Below are positions 62,763 through 64,000 of a DNA stretch of 64,000 nucleotides, one piece after another. The notes below the pieces were generated by a model. It made no database searches. It had not been told where the DNA came from and saw only the letters and a list, made by a program, of their open reading frames with translations. This DNA is from Beduinella massiliensis (GTDB taxonomy: Bacteria > Bacillota > Clostridia > Christensenellales > Aristaeellaceae). The first letter of the stretch is position 1; each line of letters starts with the position of its first letter. A program made the position numbers and the translations under genes. The stretch covers positions 682,001 through 746,000 of the forward strand of contig NZ_LT963430.1 in the NCBI RefSeq assembly GCF_900199405.1. Reading direction: 5' to 3'.

Positions 62763-63173
62763 ATGGCGATTTTGGACTTAGAGAAACAAGAAATTATTAA
62801 GCAAGGGTCTTTTTTGGAGAAAATAGGGTTTAGGCGAACGAACTATGAGTACATGATAAATTATACTTCTGATAACATATCAATATGTGTAGCTTTCCCG
62901 CCGTGTATAGATGAGAGCGACATAACAATTCGATACACTGATACGAATCAGGTATTTAGTGTAAATTGGATTGCCTTTGTACGAAACAAAATAGATCCAA
63001 ATATAAAAAGATTAAAAAGAATTAAAATTTTACTTAGCTATATGGAAGACAATATTACTAATCTGTTGAATTATCAATATTGTTTGGAAAGCAATAAACT
63101 TGTTGACAAATATGTTGAAGAGCATCGACAGATATTTGATAAAGCTGTAAGTGATTTTTTATCCAAGAACTAG
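62763..63173 (+). CDS. Putative immunity protein of cassette 6
   Basis: A 136-aa protein starting 2 nt after the toxin tip stop; GAGGAGG lies inside the tip's last codons, so the two are translationally coupled. It has F-L-E-K-I-G-F-R-R-T-N-Y-E-Y-M, I-C-V-A-F-P-P-C and F-S-V-N-W-I-A-F. No family is recognised. It is strongly AT-rich like its tip. It is intact although the toxin body upstream has a stop codon. Confidence 0.6.
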   Translation: MAILDLEKQEIIKQGSFLEKIGFRRTNYEYMINYTSDNISICVAFPPCIDESDITIRYTDTNQVFSVNWIAFVRNKIDPNIKRLKRIKILLSYMEDNITNLLNYQYCLESNKLVDKYVEEHRQIFDKAVSDFLSKN

Positions 63174-63337
63174 ATGATGAATTCGCTTTAGCATGAGAAA
63201 AAAGCTATTGAAGGCGACACCAAGGTAGGAATCCAGTCCGTCGGCTGACAAAGTCGGCGGGAACCCGTTGCGCCTTCGTGAACAAAAGAACCGCGCCCCT
63301 CTTGACGAAGGGCGCGGGCGTGCTGTACAATGTAGGC

Positions 63338-63440
63338 AGGAAGGGTGCATCCTTCAGGGTGGTAACACCACCGAACGACTTAAGGGTTTAGAGCCACGAA
63401 AACCGCCAGCAGGGGCAAACTGCAAGGCGGTTTTTAATTT
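63338..63440 (+). ncRNA. Antisense antitoxin RNA, copy 8
   Basis: Promoter TTGACG (63302-63307), 18 bp, TACAAT (63326-63331). Hairpins GGTGGT/ACCACC and GACTTAAG..AGAGCC and the terminator are present. It follows cassette 6 after a GTCGGC/GCCGAC-like hairpin and the shared aacaaaagaaccgcgcccct. Confidence 0.7.
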
Positions 63441-63528
63441 ATCGTCTGTTCGATTTGCCGAGCGCGTAAGCGCTAAGCATTAAACCGGCGATAGAGATGA
63501 AAAACGCGAGCAACTCGATGTTTGTCAT
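63439..63528 (-). CDS. Holin-like type I toxin peptide, copy 8 (29 aa)
   Basis: The peptide differs from copies 5-7 by one residue (Leu10 to Phe). GGAGGTGG and a TTGACA-18-TATGAT promoter (about 63688-63717 on the complement) are present, but the leader carries the 87-bp hairpin element. Confidence 0.72.
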   Translation of the reverse strand: MTNIELLAFFISIAGLMLSAYALGKSNRR

Positions 63529-63571
63529 CTGCACCACCTCCGCTTCTGTACAGCGCGTTGCGGAGGGAAAC

Positions 63572-63658
63572 CGCAGGGAGGGCAAAGCCCGACTAGGCCC
63601 GCGCAATTTGAAAAATTGCCGGGCCGTACCCCACGTGCGTAGCAGGCGGGGCGACTTA
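63572..63658. repeat. Hairpin element, copy c (inside toxin leader, module 8)
   Basis: Same element and same insertion point as in module 6. It includes GGCCCGCGCAATTT and AAATTGCCGGGCC arms. Modules 5 and 7 lack it. Confidence 0.75.
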
Positions 63659-63763
63659 CCCTGTAAGACCTTCCTGCCTACGGCATCATCATAGCAGTTA
63701 ATTCCCGTACATGTCAAGGAGCAGATAGACCATCTAATTGGGTTCCAAATAAGAAGCGTAGAA

Positions 63764-63806
63764 GGGCTACACCAAGGCAATTTCTGCCTCGGTGTCGCCC
63801 TTTTTA
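63764..63806 (+). terminator. Terminator after module 8
   Basis: GGGC and ACACC with GGCA pair with TGCC, GGTGT and GCCC, followed by five T and AATTTT. Like those at 40946, 49055 and 55123 it stands directly before a fragment of portal or toxin. Confidence 0.75.
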
Positions 63807-63831
63807 ATTTTATAGAGGACGAAAGGGTTGA

Positions 63832-64000
63832 GTATTGGAAGCGCAGGCCCCGAAGACAAAGGACGAGGTGATTTTGAAGCAGCGGCTTTTGCTGTTCGAG
63901 GAGTTTGGGGGAAGCACCGGGAGCACACGAGCGGGCACTGATGTGCCGAAGGTAAAGCGGATTTTGGACAAGGAGTTGAAAGACGGGCGGAGACTGGCGC
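63832..64000 (+). pseudogene. Decayed third portal copy (runs off the window)
   Basis: The frame L-E-A-Q-A-P-K-T-K-D-E-V-I-L-K-Q resembles portal residues 11-26 (L-E-T-Q-A-L-S-A-E-D-E-A-I-L-K-Q), then L-L-F-E-E-F matches L-S-L-F-E-E-F. A frameshift follows, and I-L-D-K-E-L-K-D-G-R-R-L-A matches F-W-D-E-E-L-D-D-G-R-G-M-A, ~90 codons further on in the portal. It is therefore a deleted, frameshifted portal relic and suggests that the array continues to the right. Confidence 0.65.

Overview
The window looks like chromosomal DNA of a GC-rich member of the Clostridia (Bacillota), possibly a gut lineage. This is inferred from strong Shine-Dalgarno sites with frequent GTG/TTG starts, an EFR1-type flavodoxin/ferredoxin beside a ferredoxin-nitroreductase, holin-like type I toxins, and an IS481-like transposase of a kind common in gut Clostridia. 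No rRNA or tRNA gene was recognised, so the species is open.

Left part (1-18 kb): the end of a leucine-rich-repeat protein; four tandem copies of a ~384-bp type I toxin-antitoxin module; a SLOG/DprA-like protein with an HTH; a secreted GH3 glycosidase; a hybrid histidine kinase; an AT-rich acquired gene; a nitroreductase-ArsR-EFR1 operon; an 18-unit minisatellite; a membrane glycerophosphodiesterase; an NTPase; and a metallo-beta-lactamase-fold hydrolase. Middle part (18-31 kb): a phage-like control and replication block (XRE regulator, CI/LexA-type repressor, Cro-like protein, P4-type primase-helicase, sigma factor), then a fluoride-riboswitch-controlled cation antiporter, four related membrane proteins and one unknown gene.

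Right part (31.4-64 kb): this is the most unusual region. A podovirus-like packaging module (small and large terminase, adaptor, portal) is followed by a giant protein ending in a TNT-type NAD glycohydrolase domain with an Imm63-type immunity gene, where scaffold and capsid genes would be expected. A 2.33-kb duplication of portal plus toxin N-terminus then leads into a second giant protein carrying an HELTHH peptidase motif, a MuF C-terminal-like domain and a BECR-type nuclease domain. Downstream lie four displaced cassettes that carry parts of the same constant regions joined to different C-terminal domains, mostly with their own small immunity-like genes. The window ends in a decayed third portal copy.

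Four more copies of the type I toxin-antitoxin module sit at the ends of these cassettes. Both cassettes that end in a BECR domain lack an immunity ORF and instead carry the same convergent ~104-nt RNA gene. An IS3-family element and an IS481-like element with an unusually long target duplication have damaged two units. Overall the region reads as a phage-derived polymorphic toxin island with a store of silent tips, punctuated by RNA-regulated addiction modules. Family names come from motif recognition by eye; no database search was run.
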